DNA of 64,000 nt from Lentisphaeria bacterium (GCA_022009855.1 CP091727.1:2728001-2792000); one strand, 5' to 3'. Shown: positions 7,843 to 18,620, counted from the stretch's first letter. The notes: generated by a model not told the origin, from the sequence alone. Program-made: numbers and translations.

Positions 7843-9272
7843 TTTTTCATTCTCTCCCGGCGCCTTGAAAAAACGGAAAGCGGTGATACCGTAAGTTATC
7901 TCTATGACGGTGGTGTTTCTGTTCAGGAATACGATGCCGAAGGCTCTTTGAAAACTTTTCTGGTACGTGCCGGAGGCTATGGCGGTGGCATCGGCGATGT
8001 GGTGTATACTGAGAATGGAAGCAGTGGCGAGAGGGGAATACTTCCTGTACAACGCGATCGGATCGACCAGCGCCTTGACCGACGATTTCGGCTCGGTGAT
8101 CAGCACTACGAACTACGGAGCGTGGGGTGCAGAAACCGGAACCACTGGTTCCAGCGAAAATGTGCGTAAATTCAGTACGAAAGAGCGTTCCGCTTCAATC
8201 GGCCTCGACTACTTCGGCTTCCGGTATTACGACTATGATCTCGGGCGTTTCACTACTCGCGATCCATCCGGTTATCCCGATGGCCCCAACAATTACCTCT
8301 ACTGTGACAACAATCCTGTCAATAAGATTGATGCTCTCGGTTTGTATAATTGGTGGGACGATGTAATTGGTACTGCTACCGAATTCTCAAAAATGGCTTG
8401 GCAGGGTACCAAAGAAGTTGCCAGCATCATTGGTGAAGGCAGTGCTGCGGTTGTTACCGGAAAGAGCAGCGTAAAAGATTTGGCTGCTGGTATTGATAAA
8501 AATGTAGTAGATAAGATTGACCGCGTTATCGAGAAAAATGCCAATCGAATTTCTGCACAAGTCGAGGGAGGAAGTTCCTGGGCCGGCGCGACTGTAGCCA
8601 CAGCAGGAGCAATGGTCGGCGATGTGATGGGATATACACCTCTTCTTGAAGGTACCCATGGGACGGATCTAGCCTCCGGTCAACAGCTTTCAGAAGTTGA
8701 TAGAGCTTCGCGTATGCTGACAGGAGGAGGTCAGTTGATCTTGAGTGGAATCGCTGTTGGAAAAACATATGATCCCAATGCTTCGTTCAGCAGCACCCTC
8801 CGGCAGATAGCAGGGAAGCAAGCGCCTCAACCCGGCGCTGCTGAAACACCAGCTTCTGCATCTTCGACAACTTCTTCAGCTACTTCTATGAGAGGTTCTG
8901 TTGCTACCAGAAATGGAGTAGCTAGAACGGAGACTGCTGTTGAAGCCACAAAAGCAAATAATACTATTCCATTTGCGGGAGAGCCAAAATCATTTGCTGA
9001 TTATATGACTCCAACTGAGGCTTCTCGTTATAACAAGTATTGGGGAAAGCATGCTCCAGAGATAAATACGCCTTATTCAACATATAACCGATATACATCG
9101 AGTGGAGATCTTAAACAAGTTACAACATATGATCAACATGGTTTTAGGCATCGTCAAATTGATCTTTTAGATGAGCGTGGTCGCCCGGAACACTTTCATG
9201 AATTTAATGTCTCAAATAAAGATTATAAAGGACGTCGTGGGAAAAAGCACAAACCTTTGGAGAATTTTTTAG
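7843..9272 (+). CDS. Orphan RHS-repeat C-terminal cassette with polymorphic toxin tip
   Basis: This is the 3' end of an rhs gene whose long repeat part is missing. Order: YD-repeat fragment (SYLYDGGVSVQEYDAEG), a frameshift near 8028, then the RHS core end (EYFLYNAIGSTSALTDDFG, DYFGFRYYDYDLGRF, TTRDPSGYPDGPNNYLYCD, NNPVNKIDALGLY). Next come a helical linker and a PT-TG-like pre-toxin segment (GTDLASGQQLSEVDRASRML), a low-complexity Ala/Ser/Thr spacer, and an AT-rich tip of about 110 residues (YMTPTEASRYNKYWGKHAP, YNRYTSSGDLKQVTTYDQHG, RQIDLLDERGRPEHFHEF). The Arg/Asp...His-x-His pattern recalls nuclease-type RHS tips, but the toxin family was not identified. As given, the frame does not stop before the next gene; with five instead of six T at 9265-9270 it would end in ENF and a TAG. 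Confidence 0.75.
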
Positions 9273-9274
9273 TT

Positions 9275-9706
9275 ATGGAATGGATTTTTCTTGAAAAACT
9301 TGAGGCACTAAATGTATTTGTCAACGAATTTATTTGGCATGATGCATTTATCAAAGATATAAAAATATTTTTACCTGTATATGTAGATGAGGATGGGGTA
9401 GCTGGTGAAGGAACACGGTCATCCATTACTTTGATTGTTTCAGACGGAAATGGGGAAGCATGGGAGTTTTTATTTATGAATGTAAGTGAGCATAATTTAA
9501 ATGCTCAAAGTTACCTTGATGATTCTTTTGCCGAGATGAATTCCTTGCAGAACGAAATCACATGGCATTGGGGAGGAGAATATGTTAAAGCGGAAAAAGT
9601 CTGTTATCGTAAACGTTCATCTGAGGTTTTAGCTTACAAGAGTATATATTCATATCCTAACTTATATTCTGAAGACGGAAGCATCGATTTGAAGCGAAGC
9701 ATCTGA
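9275..9706 (+). CDS. Putative immunity protein of the RHS toxin (fused in frame as sequenced)
   Basis: The ATG at 9275 opens 143 residues: MEWIFLEKLEALNVFVNEF, a central SSITLIVSDGNGEAWEFLFM, EITWHWGGEYVKAEKVCYR and the tail LYSEDGSIDLKRSI. It is acidic, Trp-rich and AT-rich, with no signal peptide or membrane segment, and lies directly after the toxin tip. A small acidic gene immediately after an RHS tip is the usual place for a cognate immunity gene, and TTTGGAG upstream could serve as its ribosome site. In this sequence it is translated as a continuation of the toxin frame across a T6 tract. No named immunity family was recognised. Confidence 0.55.
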   Translation: MEWIFLEKLEALNVFVNEFIWHDAFIKDIKIFLPVYVDEDGVAGEGTRSSITLIVSDGNGEAWEFLFMNVSEHNLNAQSYLDDSFAEMNSLQNEITWHWGGEYVKAEKVCYRKRSSEVLAYKSIYSYPNLYSEDGSIDLKRSI

Positions 9707-9877
9707 CTGAAGATGATTTTATAGTATATGAAGTAGTATCTGTCATAGTCAACCTATTGCCTAATTGATATTGTAAGGGTATGTTTCACAGCAAAGCATT
9801 AGGGACTTACAACCTCTCTTTTTTCAATATAAATTTAAACACTGACGAACCTGTTATTTCTGCAATTAACTGGTAGT
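9707..9877. other. AT-rich spacer after the toxin cassette
   Basis: No gene was seen between the immunity-like gene and the left end of the IS256 element. Confidence 0.5.
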
Positions 9878-10006
9878 GTCCAATATTTTGCGCACATTTG
9901 TTTCTGAGCGATTACAGATGACGTGAGTTGGCGCAGCCGAAACAACCGACCGGCCAGAGAGCTCCGGAGGAGCAGGTCGGTTGCGAAGGCGGAGCCTCCC
10001 GCCTTT

Positions 10007-10495
10007 TTACCTTATACCACCTTCGTAAAGTTTGCAAATATTCATGTACTGCCGAGTGCCCCATTTTGTCGTGGAAATATGCCTGAGTCTGGCTCCGACC
10101 AGCATCATAGCCGAGTACCCATCCGGAAAGCTGCCGACAACCCGGGTTCGGCGGCGAATCTCTTTCATGATGCGTTCGAGACCGTTATTTGTCCGCAATC
10201 GGCTCCAGTGCTCATACGGGAAGTCCATGTAGGACAACGTCTCCTCCACGCTGGTTTCTACAAAGCCAGCGATCCGCTCCAACTTCATGGCTCTTAATTT
10301 TTCGGCCACCAGAGCGGCTTTCTGCCGGGCAGCCGCTTTATCTTCTTGAGCATGAATTGCCTTGAGCATCGCCACCACCTCGCGAAGGTGTTTCCACGGA
10401 CACATGGTAAAAGCATTTCGGTACCAGTGGACAATACAGCGCTGCCATTTGGCCTCGGGGAAGAAATCACCGATGATCTCATACAATCCCAGACA
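10007..10495 (-). pseudogene. IS256 transposase, C-terminal half
   Basis: Minus-strand frame resuming at the target duplication: CLGLYEIIGDFFPEAKWQRC, IVHWYRNAFTMCPWKHL, and NNGLERIMKEIRRRTRVVG with the catalytic Glu, followed by GSFPDGYSAMMLVGARLRHI. This is the mutator/IS256 signature. It joins exactly to the half at 11930-12649 through KCLG. Confidence 0.85.
10485..10495. repeat. 11-bp target-site duplication, left copy
   Basis: AATCCCAGACA, identical to 11919-11929, flanks the inserted IS4-family element. Confidence 0.9.
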
Positions 10496-11918
10496 GTGCC
10501 GTCCCATAATTCTTTGAAATCGTCATTCTAACCACCCTATTTGAGCCTGAGTTGATTGTTTTTTTAAATTACCCATTTCCGGTTTTTCCTTTTCGTTGAG
10601 TTGGATTATAGTTGTGCGAATCCTGGTAAATATGCCTGTTCGGAGCGCCTCGCATACGGACAGAGTCAGATGCTGTCCCACAACATCTGAGGACACTTCC
10701 CCATATCCAGGCAGCGCCAGATGACTCCGCGCAAGGCAGTGAACAATCTTGTAAAAGTATGCTTCCATTCATTCTGCCATGCAATAAAGCGGAGTAAAAT
10801 ATATGTGAGAAGAGCCGTCCATATTTGCCAGCGCACCGCGTTCTCGTTGTAGCCAATGAAGTCTGAGAGTTGAAGAGTCTGCTTGATCTCCTTGAAGAAA
10901 ACTTCAATGGCCCAGCGAGCCTTGTAGAGATCGCAAATAGAGCTTGCCGCCCAAGTGAAGTTGTCGGTGATGAAGGTCATCCGTTTGGGCTTTCCATCGA
11001 TTTCGACGATTGCTTCGATCAGACGGAGAGTTTCAGGATACCAGACGGAAGTTCGTTGTCCGGTCAGTTTGATGACAACATCTCGAAGAATATTGAGCTT
11101 GGGTGCGCTGTGCTGTCCCACAACATCATACTTCATATTGTCCTTGGCGCGGGTGATCCAGAAAACGCCGCGTTGGGAAAGCCGCCAGAGGTGTTTGAAG
11201 TCGACATACGCCTTGTCAAAGATGACAATTTCACCTTCGTTGATTCCCACGCAAAGCGCCGGTGCTTCCGCCGAATCGTGAGTCCCGGCTGTTTTTACAA
11301 GAATGAAATTCGGCAGAAAGGAACGCAAATCCAGACGCAAATGCATTTTCGCCGCCGCTTTCCGCCTGCGGTGTTTTGCCCAATCCAGACAGTTGGCGAT
11401 CAGCTGAATCGTTGTCGAATCAACCACATGGATCATCCGCTTGAAGCGTCTCGGTAACGCACAGTAGCGTCTGCCTTGAATCCGAAAGTTCGGACTGATC
11501 TCATTCAGATGAGCAAGAACTTCCCAGAACAGTTTTTCCGCCATGCCTGCGTCACGGTTCCGGTTCGCGTGGGACAGACCATTACGGCTCGGGGAACGCA
11601 ATCCCGAATTTTGCTTACCAGACCGCAATGATTTCGAAGCGTATCGCAGATGTCGTTCAGCCCCAGGGCATGCGTCAGCTGTCCGAAGACCAGAGCCAGA
11701 ACATGACTCGTCGGGCTGAACACCCGAGACTGCCTGTCTATTCCGAACTCATTGGCAAGTTTCGGAATCAAATTTCGCGGAATCAACTTGAAAATTTGCG
11801 ATAATACGGTCATTTTATGCTTTGATGGTTTCATGGATGCTCCTTGTTTTTTTGCTGAAATATAAGTTGCATCCAGAACCATCATCTTTCAACTTTTTCT
11901 TTTCCTATGGGATGGCTG
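10496..11918 (-). mobile_element. IS4-family element inserted into the IS256 transposase gene
   Basis: 1423 bp between perfect 11-bp direct repeats; duplications of 10-12 bp are usual for IS4. The ends are imperfect inverted repeats: GCCGTCCCATA near 10498 and, on the other strand near 11915, GCCATCCCATA. One transposase gene fills the element. Confidence 0.85.
10666..11834 (-). pseudogene. IS4-family transposase, one frameshift
   Basis: Start at 11834 with AAGGAG five bases upstream. The first frame (to about 11585) gives the N-terminal DUF4372-type region (TVLSQIFKLIPRNLIPKLAN, VLALVFGQLTHALGLNDIC). The second frame gives the rest: NGLSHANRNRDAGMAEKLFW, MIHVVDSTTIQLIANCLDW (first Asp), EIVIFDKAYVDFKHL (second Asp), and YKARWAIEVFFKEIKQTLQL, a perfect Y-x2-R-x3-E-x6-K box with the Glu. 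Joined length is about 390 residues. Confidence 0.85.
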
Positions 11919-11929
11919 TGAATCCCAGA
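11919..11929. repeat. 11-bp target-site duplication, right copy
   Basis: AATCCCAGACA, identical to 10485-10495. Confidence 0.9.
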
Positions 11930-12649
11930 CATTTATCCGAAACGATCAGCCTTACTCCTTTGAGTCCGCGTTCTTTCAAGTAGCGCAGGAAGCTGCTCCA
12001 GGATTCTTTGTCTTCACGGCTGCCTTCAGCAACGCCAAGGATTTCACGATACCCCTCGTCGTTCACTCCGACCGCAACCAGAACAGAAACGTTCTGAACC
12101 TCTCCGCCCCAACTCCGCTTCCAAATAGACTCCATCGACAAAAACATACGGATGTTCGCCGGTAATCGGCTGTTTACGCCATTCCTCAATTTTACCGTAA
12201 ATCTTTTGATTTAATTCGCTTACCGTACTAGAACTTACCTTAGCTCCCCCAAAGGGCTTCGGTAATATCCTCCACGCGCCGGACTGACACTCCCGCCAGA
12301 TACATCTCGATCAGGGCTTCTTCGACGCTGCTTTGTTTCGTCTTATAACGCTCAATGATCTGCGTTCCAAATGGCAACGTTCTCAGACGGGGAACTTGAA
12401 GTTCTACTTCTCCCGCTTTTGTCAGGAGTTTGCGTTTATAGCTTCCGGCCCGCGTATCCTGCCGATCCGGACTGCGCTGATACCTCGAAGCCTGGCAGAT
12501 CGCGTCAGTTTCCGCATTCCAAAGCGCATTCAACGTATCCTCGATAGACTCTGTCGGACAAGTCCGTCGAGATGTGTCCGAATCTCATTTTCATCAATTT
12601 TAATCGCTCCGGAGATTGCCTTTTCGTTTTCTTGCGCTACATTTTCCAT
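11930..12649 (-). pseudogene. IS256 transposase, N-terminal half, with further frameshifts
   Basis: Start ATG at 12649 (MENVAQENEKAIS, then KIDENEIRTHLDGLV). Apparent shifts near 12548, 12236 and 12120 connect the frames: NALWNAETDAICQASRYQRS, LRTLPFGTQIIERYKTKQSS, ALIEMYLAGVSVRRVEDITE, HPYVFVDGVYL (first Asp), GYREILGVAEGSREDKESW and LKGVRLIVSDKCLG (second Asp). The gene is interrupted at KCLG by the IS4 element. Both halves together make about 400 residues, the family's normal length. Confidence 0.8.
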
Positions 12650-12745
12650 GGCCTGTTTTCCTTTCTTTTGATTACAATCAATCAGAAAACAGGCCCTTTT
12701 TCAACTACCTTCTCTCAAAATTGTGCACATTTAAATTAGGGTACA

Positions 12746-13180
12746 TGGGATCAGGAAAGAAGCTCTGCATGGATTTTGAAGCATCTCGCGGAGAATTTTC
12801 GAGAATATGAAATTGTCGCCCTTTTGCGACTTGAAAAATTCGTCTTTTTGAGGTGGAGAGAAAAGCTCGTCCAAAGTTTCCTTCCTCCCGCCATCACAAA
12901 AATCATTGCCGATCGGAATTCCGGTCGGCTTTTTTCGTTTCCAGGGCCGATTTTGAGGAGGAGTCCGTCATCTACAGTGGCGGAGAGAATTCCCCGTTTG
13001 GGCAAGTTGAGCTCTCTGGCTTCGGTTGGTGAGGAAATGGGCAGGATGAAATTTCCGATGATCTCATGCTGTCCGGAAGATTGATCTGATGAGCCGCTCC
13101 GTTTTCCGGCGCGATTCCCCCTTCGCATCGGAGTGCGGTCCGCGTGCCGGAAGCCCGTGGTTGAATCTCCGCCGCCGGAG
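12746..13180. other. Non-coding stretch after the LacI-type gene
   Basis: No convincing gene on either strand. It contains a strong hairpin with T-run at 12908-12936. Confidence 0.5.
12908..12936 (+). terminator. Rho-independent terminator
   Basis: GCCGATCGG (12908-12916) and CCGGTCGGC (12921-12929) form a 9-bp stem (one G-T pair) around AATT, followed by six T. A T-rich tract also follows on the minus strand, so it may work in both directions and end the LacI-type gene's transcript. Confidence 0.65.
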
Positions 13181-14151
13181 TCACCGCCCCGGCGGCGGAA
13201 CCGTGACAGAGTTCCGTTCCGTCAGAAGACAGTCGACCTGGATCGAAAAAGGCGGATTCTCTTTGTGCGCTATCTGTTCGAGCAGAGTAAACGCCGTGGC
13301 GGCCAGCCGGGGAAAGTCCTGCGAAATCGTGGTCAACGGCGGATTCAGAAATTTGCTGAAGGAGGGAACTTCCCAACAGATCAGGGGAAATATCTCGGGG
13401 CACGACCTTCCCGCAGAGTTGTATTCCGGCAAGCACCTCGGTCGATTCCGATTCCCCGTTGGCAATGATTGCGGTTACACCGCTCTCCACAAGCTCTCTG
13501 ACTGAGCCGTAGCGGTAATATTGTTTCTGAAGTTTTTCGAGGCCGGGACCGATTTCATGTTCCATGTTATAATACTCGCACTGCTCCATAAAGGCGGTTT
13601 TCACCTCTCTGGTGTGGCGGGTCTGGTCGCCGCTCAGGAAAAGACCGATCTTCCGATGCCCGTAGGAATGGAGCAGCGAGACCGCCTGGGCGATTCCCTG
13701 CGCCACGTTGGAGGAGACCGAGTGTATGTCGCGCGATATGGTCGGAAATGAGTTGATGCAGACCATCGGCACGATTTCGCTCAGCTTCCCCAGACTGTTG
13801 TCGAGAAATTCGAAGGAGAGAATCCCGGATATGCTTCGTTCAAGCATTTTTTCCACCTGATCGGCAAAAACAAATTCCAGCAGAAGCTGACGTTTTACCA
13901 CCTCCTCCCGGATCGCATTCAACAGAGACATGGAATACCAGAACAGGGGGGATGGTACTTTTCGGCAGCAGAACCGCAATCCGTTTTTCCTGGGAGTTGC
14001 AGTAGCCCAGCTCATAGGCGATTTTTAAAATGTTGCGGGCATTTTCCACTGAGACCCCGGGATGCCCGTTGAGCGCCCGGGATACTGTGCTGACGTTGCA
14101 GTTCACCCTGCTTGCGATCTCACGCAACCCTACGCGTTTCGATTTTGCCAT
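13181..14151 (-). CDS. LacI-family transcriptional regulator (two frameshifts)
   Basis: Start at 14151 with GGAGG before it (GGGAGGTGGATTCATG). The N-terminal HTH is classic LacI: KRVGLREIASRVNCNVSTVS, RALNGHPGVSVENARNILKI, AYELGY. After a shift near 13960 a periplasmic-binding-protein-like sensor follows: AIREEVVKRQLLLEFVFADQ, VPMVCINSFPTISRDIHSVS, LLHSYGHRKIGLFLSGDQ, VTAIIANGESESTEVLAG. After a shift near 13390 the end reads AATAFTLLEQIAHKENPPFS to VTVPPPGR. Joined length is about 323 residues. It is divergent from the GH36 gene at 14426 and most likely controls that operon in response to a sugar. Confidence 0.85.
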
Positions 14152-14200
14152 GAATCCACCTCCCGGGTTGGGAATACAATACATCGGACAACGGTTTTTT

Positions 14201-14214
14201 GCAAATTTGTTTGC
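14201..14214. promoter_or_regulatory. Candidate LacI-type operator
   Basis: GCAAATTTGTTTGC is a perfect 5-bp inverted repeat with a 4-bp centre, in the divergent space between regulator and GH36. TTGCGCAA at 14242-14249 is a second palindrome, with another TTGCGC at 14221, two helix turns away. Confidence 0.35.
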
Positions 14215-14266
14215 TTGTTTTTGCGCTTATGTTGTTTTTGTTTGCGCAATAAAAATTTTTCCTCTC

Positions 14267-14295
14267 TTGTTTTTCTCTGCAAAATACGGTATAAT
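14267..14295 (+). promoter_or_regulatory. Promoter of the GH36 operon
   Basis: TTGTTT (14267-14272), a 17-bp spacer and a perfect TATAAT (14290-14295). It leaves a leader of about 125 bases before the GH36 start at 14426. Confidence 0.65.
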
Positions 14296-14425
14296 TATTG
14301 CAGAAACCGGAGACGAAACGGCGGAAGAGCTCCTCCGGTTTCCATGGGGCAGGAGAATCCGTCGGAAAGAGGCCCGCGGAGCATCGAAGAAGCGACAGCC
14401 CGGAAAAAAGACCGGAAGGTGATGA

Positions 14426-16586
14426 ATGAGTAAAATTTCAATACAGAAGTGGAAACAGTTCTTTCTGCTTTCCAACGAGTGCCTGAGTTACGGACTGGAA
14501 CTGGCCGACTCCGGTCTCCCCTGGCATGCCTACTGCGGTGCTCCATTGAAACGCGCGGAGGATCTTCCTGCCCATCAGAGTTATCGATGCCGACTCTATT
14601 CCACCCCCGGCCGCGCATCGCTGTTTTTCCGGGAACTTTCGGTATTCGGCGGCGATTTCCAGGAGGAGTCCGCGCTGAAGATATCGTATCCGGACGGCAT
14701 TCGGGAATCGATTTTCGATCTGGTGGAGGCGAAGGCGGAGGGAAATACCCTGACCCTCGAATTCCGCGAAAAAAGACATCCGATCCAGCTGAAAATGTTC
14801 TATACGCTTCACGACACCGTACTGGAGCGGCATTATGAACTGACCAACGCCGGTACGGAAGAGGTGACTGTGGAAAATTTCGCCTCCGCCACCCTTCCGC
14901 TGCCCCCCGTGATCGACCACTGGCGGGTCACGCACCTGAGCGGGCGCTGGGCGCGGGAAGCCGTGCCGATGCACCATCTGCTGACCGAGGGAAAATTCGT
15001 CGTCGAGAGCCGAACGGGACTCTCCGGTCCCTTTCACGTGCCGCTCCTGGCGCTGGATGAAGGAAATGCTTCGGAAGAGGCCGGAGAGGTCTATTTCGCA
15101 ACTGTGCTCTGGTCGGGCAACTGGAAGATGGTCGTCGAAAAGAATTCCGTCGACTATGCCGCGATTCACGGAGGCATCAATGAGTTCGACAGCTCCATCC
15201 GGCTCCATCCCGGTGAGACGTTCCCGGTGCCGGTTGTGGCGATCGGTTATACTCGGGAGGGATTCGGCGGCATGAGCCGGACTCTTCACCGTTATCAGGA
15301 GGAGGATCTGCTTCCGCCGGGCGTGGCGCACCGGGTCCTGCCGATGCTCTGCAACACCTGGGGCAGTTTCGGCGCGTTCGTCAATGAGGAGAAGGTCATC
15401 GCCTGCGCCCGGCGGGCAAAGGAGATCGGATGCGAACTTTTCGTGATCGATGACGGCTGGCAGGCCGCTCTCGGCGACTGGGTGCCTGACCGGGAGAAGT
15501 TTCCCCGCGGCCTGGAGCCGGTCCGGGAGGAGATCGCCCGCCTCGGCATGGATTTCGGATTGTGGATCGAGCCGGAATCCTTCGAAATCTCCAGCGAACT
15601 TTACCGGCGGCATCCGGACTGGGCGATGGCATACCCGGAATTGCGAACCGCTCCGGAAGGTGCGCGATGACGTCGGAAGACCCCGGGTCTCGGTCATGCT
15701 CAATCTGGCGAAAAAGGAGGTCGCCCGTTATCTGAAGGAGGCGATCGGCAACCTGGTGCGCACCTTCCGGCTGGGCTATCTCAAGCTGGATATGAACTGC
15801 TACTTCACCGCTCCCGGAGGCGCGGAACGGGTCTGGATCGATTATGCGAGGAATCTGGACTGGATCTTCCAGAGCATCAGCAGAGAATTTCCGCACCTTC
15901 TGCTGGAGAACTGCGCCTCGGGCGGCTCGCGCGTCTCGCTGCAGATGACCCGTGCGTTCGGCAGGATCAACCGCAGCGACAATCAGGACGCGCTGGATGT
16001 TCTGAAGCTCCACGAAGGATTCACCTTTCTCAACCTGCCCCGCATGGCCGGCGGCGCCTGCCACATCAGCGATTCGATGGTCCACATCAACCGGCGTCAG
16101 ACGCCGTTGAAATTTCAGGCGTACTGCGGCATGCTCGGTTCGCTCGCCTGCGGCAAGGATCTCGCCCGCTGCTCCGCCGGAGAGCTCGCCGAAATCCGGC
16201 GGTATGTGGAACTCTACAAGAAGGTGCGCCCCATCGTGCAGCTGGGGGATCTGTACCGCCTGGTCAGCGCTTTCGATCATCCGTACGCCGTGTATGAGTA
16301 TGTGACGAAGGATCGGTCCGAGGCGCTCGTCTTCGTACTGGGCATGTCGATGCAGTTCGGCGACAAGATCCGTGCGTTCCGGGTGCGGGGGCTGGATCCC
16401 GACGCCGTCTATCGTGTCGAAAGTTTCGGCCAGAGCACTCCGGAGTGGAGCCGGGATTACGAACCTTCGACTCCGATCTCCGGCCGGGCCGCCGCACAGA
16501 TCGGAATTCAGACGGGGCTTGTAGGGGATTTTGACTGCAGAATTCTGCATCTGGTAAAACTGAAAAAGACAGGACCGACAGCATGA
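14426..16586 (+). CDS. Alpha-galactosidase, glycoside hydrolase family 36 (one frameshift)
   Basis: It hydrolyses terminal alpha-1,6-galactosyl residues of galacto-oligosaccharides or galactomannans by a retaining mechanism. Domain order is GH36: N-terminal beta-supersandwich (about 1-300), TIM barrel (LPMLCNTWGSFGAFVNEEKV, CELFVIDDGWQAALGDW, GLWIEPESF), nucleophile Asp in YLKLDMNCYF, LLENCASGGSR, acid/base Asp in NRSDNQDALD, then a C-terminal beta domain. A shift near 15650 joins the first frame (to about 15640) to the second (KVRDDVGRPRVSVMLNLAKK onward). Total is about 720 residues, the family's usual length. It has no signal peptide, so it is probably cytoplasmic. Its stop overlaps the next start (ATGA), implying translational coupling. 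Confidence 0.9.
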
Positions 16587-18581
16587 TGAAAATTGGTTGC
16601 AATTACTGGGCGTCTCATGCGGGAACCCGCATGTGGTCTCAATGGAATGAATCGGTGGTCGGAGCGATTTTGAACGGTTGGCGGCCGTCGGCTGCCGGCT
16701 GCTGCGGGTCTTCCCCATCTGGAAGGAGTTTCAGCCGATTGAACGGGGCGTCGGATGCCGCAATACAACCAGCGCGATCCTGATGAACGGGCGAAAACTG
16801 CCGCCGACCCGCTGTGGCCGGGCCGGAGTCGACGAGGAGATGCTCCGCCGTTTCCGCACCCTCTGCTCCATCGCCGAGGAGTACCAACTTGAACTTGTGG
16901 TCGGCCTTGTCACCGGCTGGATGAGCGGATGTCTCTTTGTCCCGCCCGCGCTCGACCGGCTCGATCCGATTTCGGATCCCTGTTCGATCCAGTGGCAGGT
17001 CCGCTTCGTCCGCTGCTTTGTCCATGAGCTGAAGGAGTGCCGGGCGATCCGCTACTGGGAACTCGGCAATGAATCCAACTGCATGGGTGCACTGCCGGAG
17101 AGTGGTTCCGTCGCCTGGAACTGGACCAATGCAATCGCGTCCGCAATCCGGCTGGAGGATCCGACCCGCCCGGTCGCCTCCGGAATGCATTCGCTCGCGC
17201 CCGGCGACGACTGTGCGGGCTGCACCCCCTGGACGATTGAGATGCAGGGGGAGCTGTGCGACCTCATGACTTCGCATCCTTATCCGCACTCCCCGTCGAA
17301 ACTGGCGGCGCGGGTGGACCCGCACAATTCGCTCCGGATGGCGTTCCAGGCGACGGTGGAGACGCTCACCTATTCCGACATCGGGCGGCGACCCGGCGCA
17401 GTCGAGGAGATCGGCACCTTCTGTCCCTCCTATTGCGCTGAAAGGAGAAGGCGCTCTTCCTCAGAAATACGCTCTACAACACGTGGGCGCACGGATCCGT
17501 TTACTTTCTCTGGTGGTGCGCGTTCGACCAGTCCCGACTCGATTTTCCGCCCTACGACTGGAGCGCGTGGGAACGGGAACTCGGACTTTTCACCGCCGAC
17601 TTCCAGGAGAAGCCGATTGCCGGGGAGCTGCGCGAATTCGGCAAGTTTCTGGACTCTCTCCCGATCGAATCACTGCCCGAATTCCGGCGTGACGCCATCG
17701 TGCTGATGACGCAGGAGCAGAATTTTGACAGCTTCATGTCCAACTCGTGGAACGCTTTCCTGCTGGCCAAACTCTCCGGATTCGACGTGAAATTCCACTA
17801 CACGCAGGATGCGCCGCTGCCGGACGCGCCGCTCTACATTGTCCCCGGGCTCCGCGGCGCCGGCGGGCTCTCTCGGGAGGTATACACAGAGCTGCTCCGG
17901 CGGGTTGAAGAGGGCGCCGACCTCTATATTTCTCTGGATGACGGGGCGCTTTCGCCGTTTGAACCGGTCTTCGGCGTCGAGGTCGCCGGGCGCGAAGCGA
18001 GGCGGGAACCGGTCCGAATTCTCCACGACGGGGAGCGGGTCGAGCTTGCTTCTCCCTTCAAGTTGAAACTGCGAACCATCTCCGCGGAAGTGCTTGCCCG
18101 GGAAGAGGACGGCAATCCGGTTTTCATCCGGAACTCCTTCGGCCGGGGAACGGTCTATCTGCTGATGCTGCCTCTCGAGGTGAATCTGGGCGCTCTGCCC
18201 GGCGCATTCGAGCGTGAAAACTGCATCCGGTATCGGCGCTTCTACCGCTATTTCGGAGAAAAACTCTCCCGGAAACGTCTTCTCCGTTCCGAGGAGGTCA
18301 TGATCACCCTGACCGAGCACCCGGATCCGGCGCGTCCGGACGAGTGTTATTGTGTCGCGGTCAACAACAGCGACGAGGAGCTTCGCCCCCGGCTTGTCGC
18401 CGCGCCCGGCTGGGAAATCGTCGGATTTTCCGGAGCAATCGCTCCACGTTCCGGCGTCCTGCTTCTGTTGAAACGCGGGACGGGCGATGAAACATCGCAA
18501 GACGGTGGCTGCGAAACAAAATCCCGTCCATTGGCGCCGGCGGCCGGAGACGGAGAGCAACACAAATGTTCATTCGACTAA
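16583..18581 (+). CDS. Clan GH-A glycoside hydrolase with GH42-like C-terminal domains (frameshifted)
   Basis: About 665 residues read over frames with shifts near 16665 and 17440. A TIM-barrel enzyme starts at once (MMKIGCNYWASHAG, LLRVFPIWKEFQPIE). The acid/base site is probably Glu in YWELGNESNCMG, with SHPYPHSPSKLA after it, and the nucleophile Glu in AVEEIGTFCPSYC; then YFLWWCAFDQSRLDFPPYDW. The second half resembles the GATase-like trimerisation and beta domains of GH42 (NSWNAFLLAKLSGFDVKFHY, APLYIVPGLRGAGGLSREV, SFGRGTVYLLMLPLE). The substrate was not determined; beta-galactoside or beta-mannoside is likely. No signal peptide; coupled to the GH36 stop by ATGA overlap. Confidence 0.7.
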
Positions 18582-18620
18582 GGCGTAATGCCGATGGAAA
18601 ACAGCATAAGGAGAGATGAA

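Larger units (their letters stand above)
9878..12742 (-). mobile_element. IS256-family element split by an IS4-family element
   Basis: Outer ends are imperfect inverted repeats: CCAATATTTTGCGCACATTT from 9880 against, on the other strand from 12740, CCTAATTTAAATGTGCACAA. Inside are two halves of one IS256 transposase separated by the insertion at 10496-11918. Without the insert and one target copy the element is about 1.43 kb, normal for IS256. Confidence 0.7.

Noticed and set aside
12751..13128. 125-codon minus-strand frame after the LacI-type gene
   Set aside because: Composition is not protein-like, it crosses a strong terminator hairpin, and no motif is recognisable.
14438..15703. 421-codon minus-strand frame over the GH36 gene
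   Set aside because: Antisense shadow; GH36 active-site motifs lie on the plus strand.
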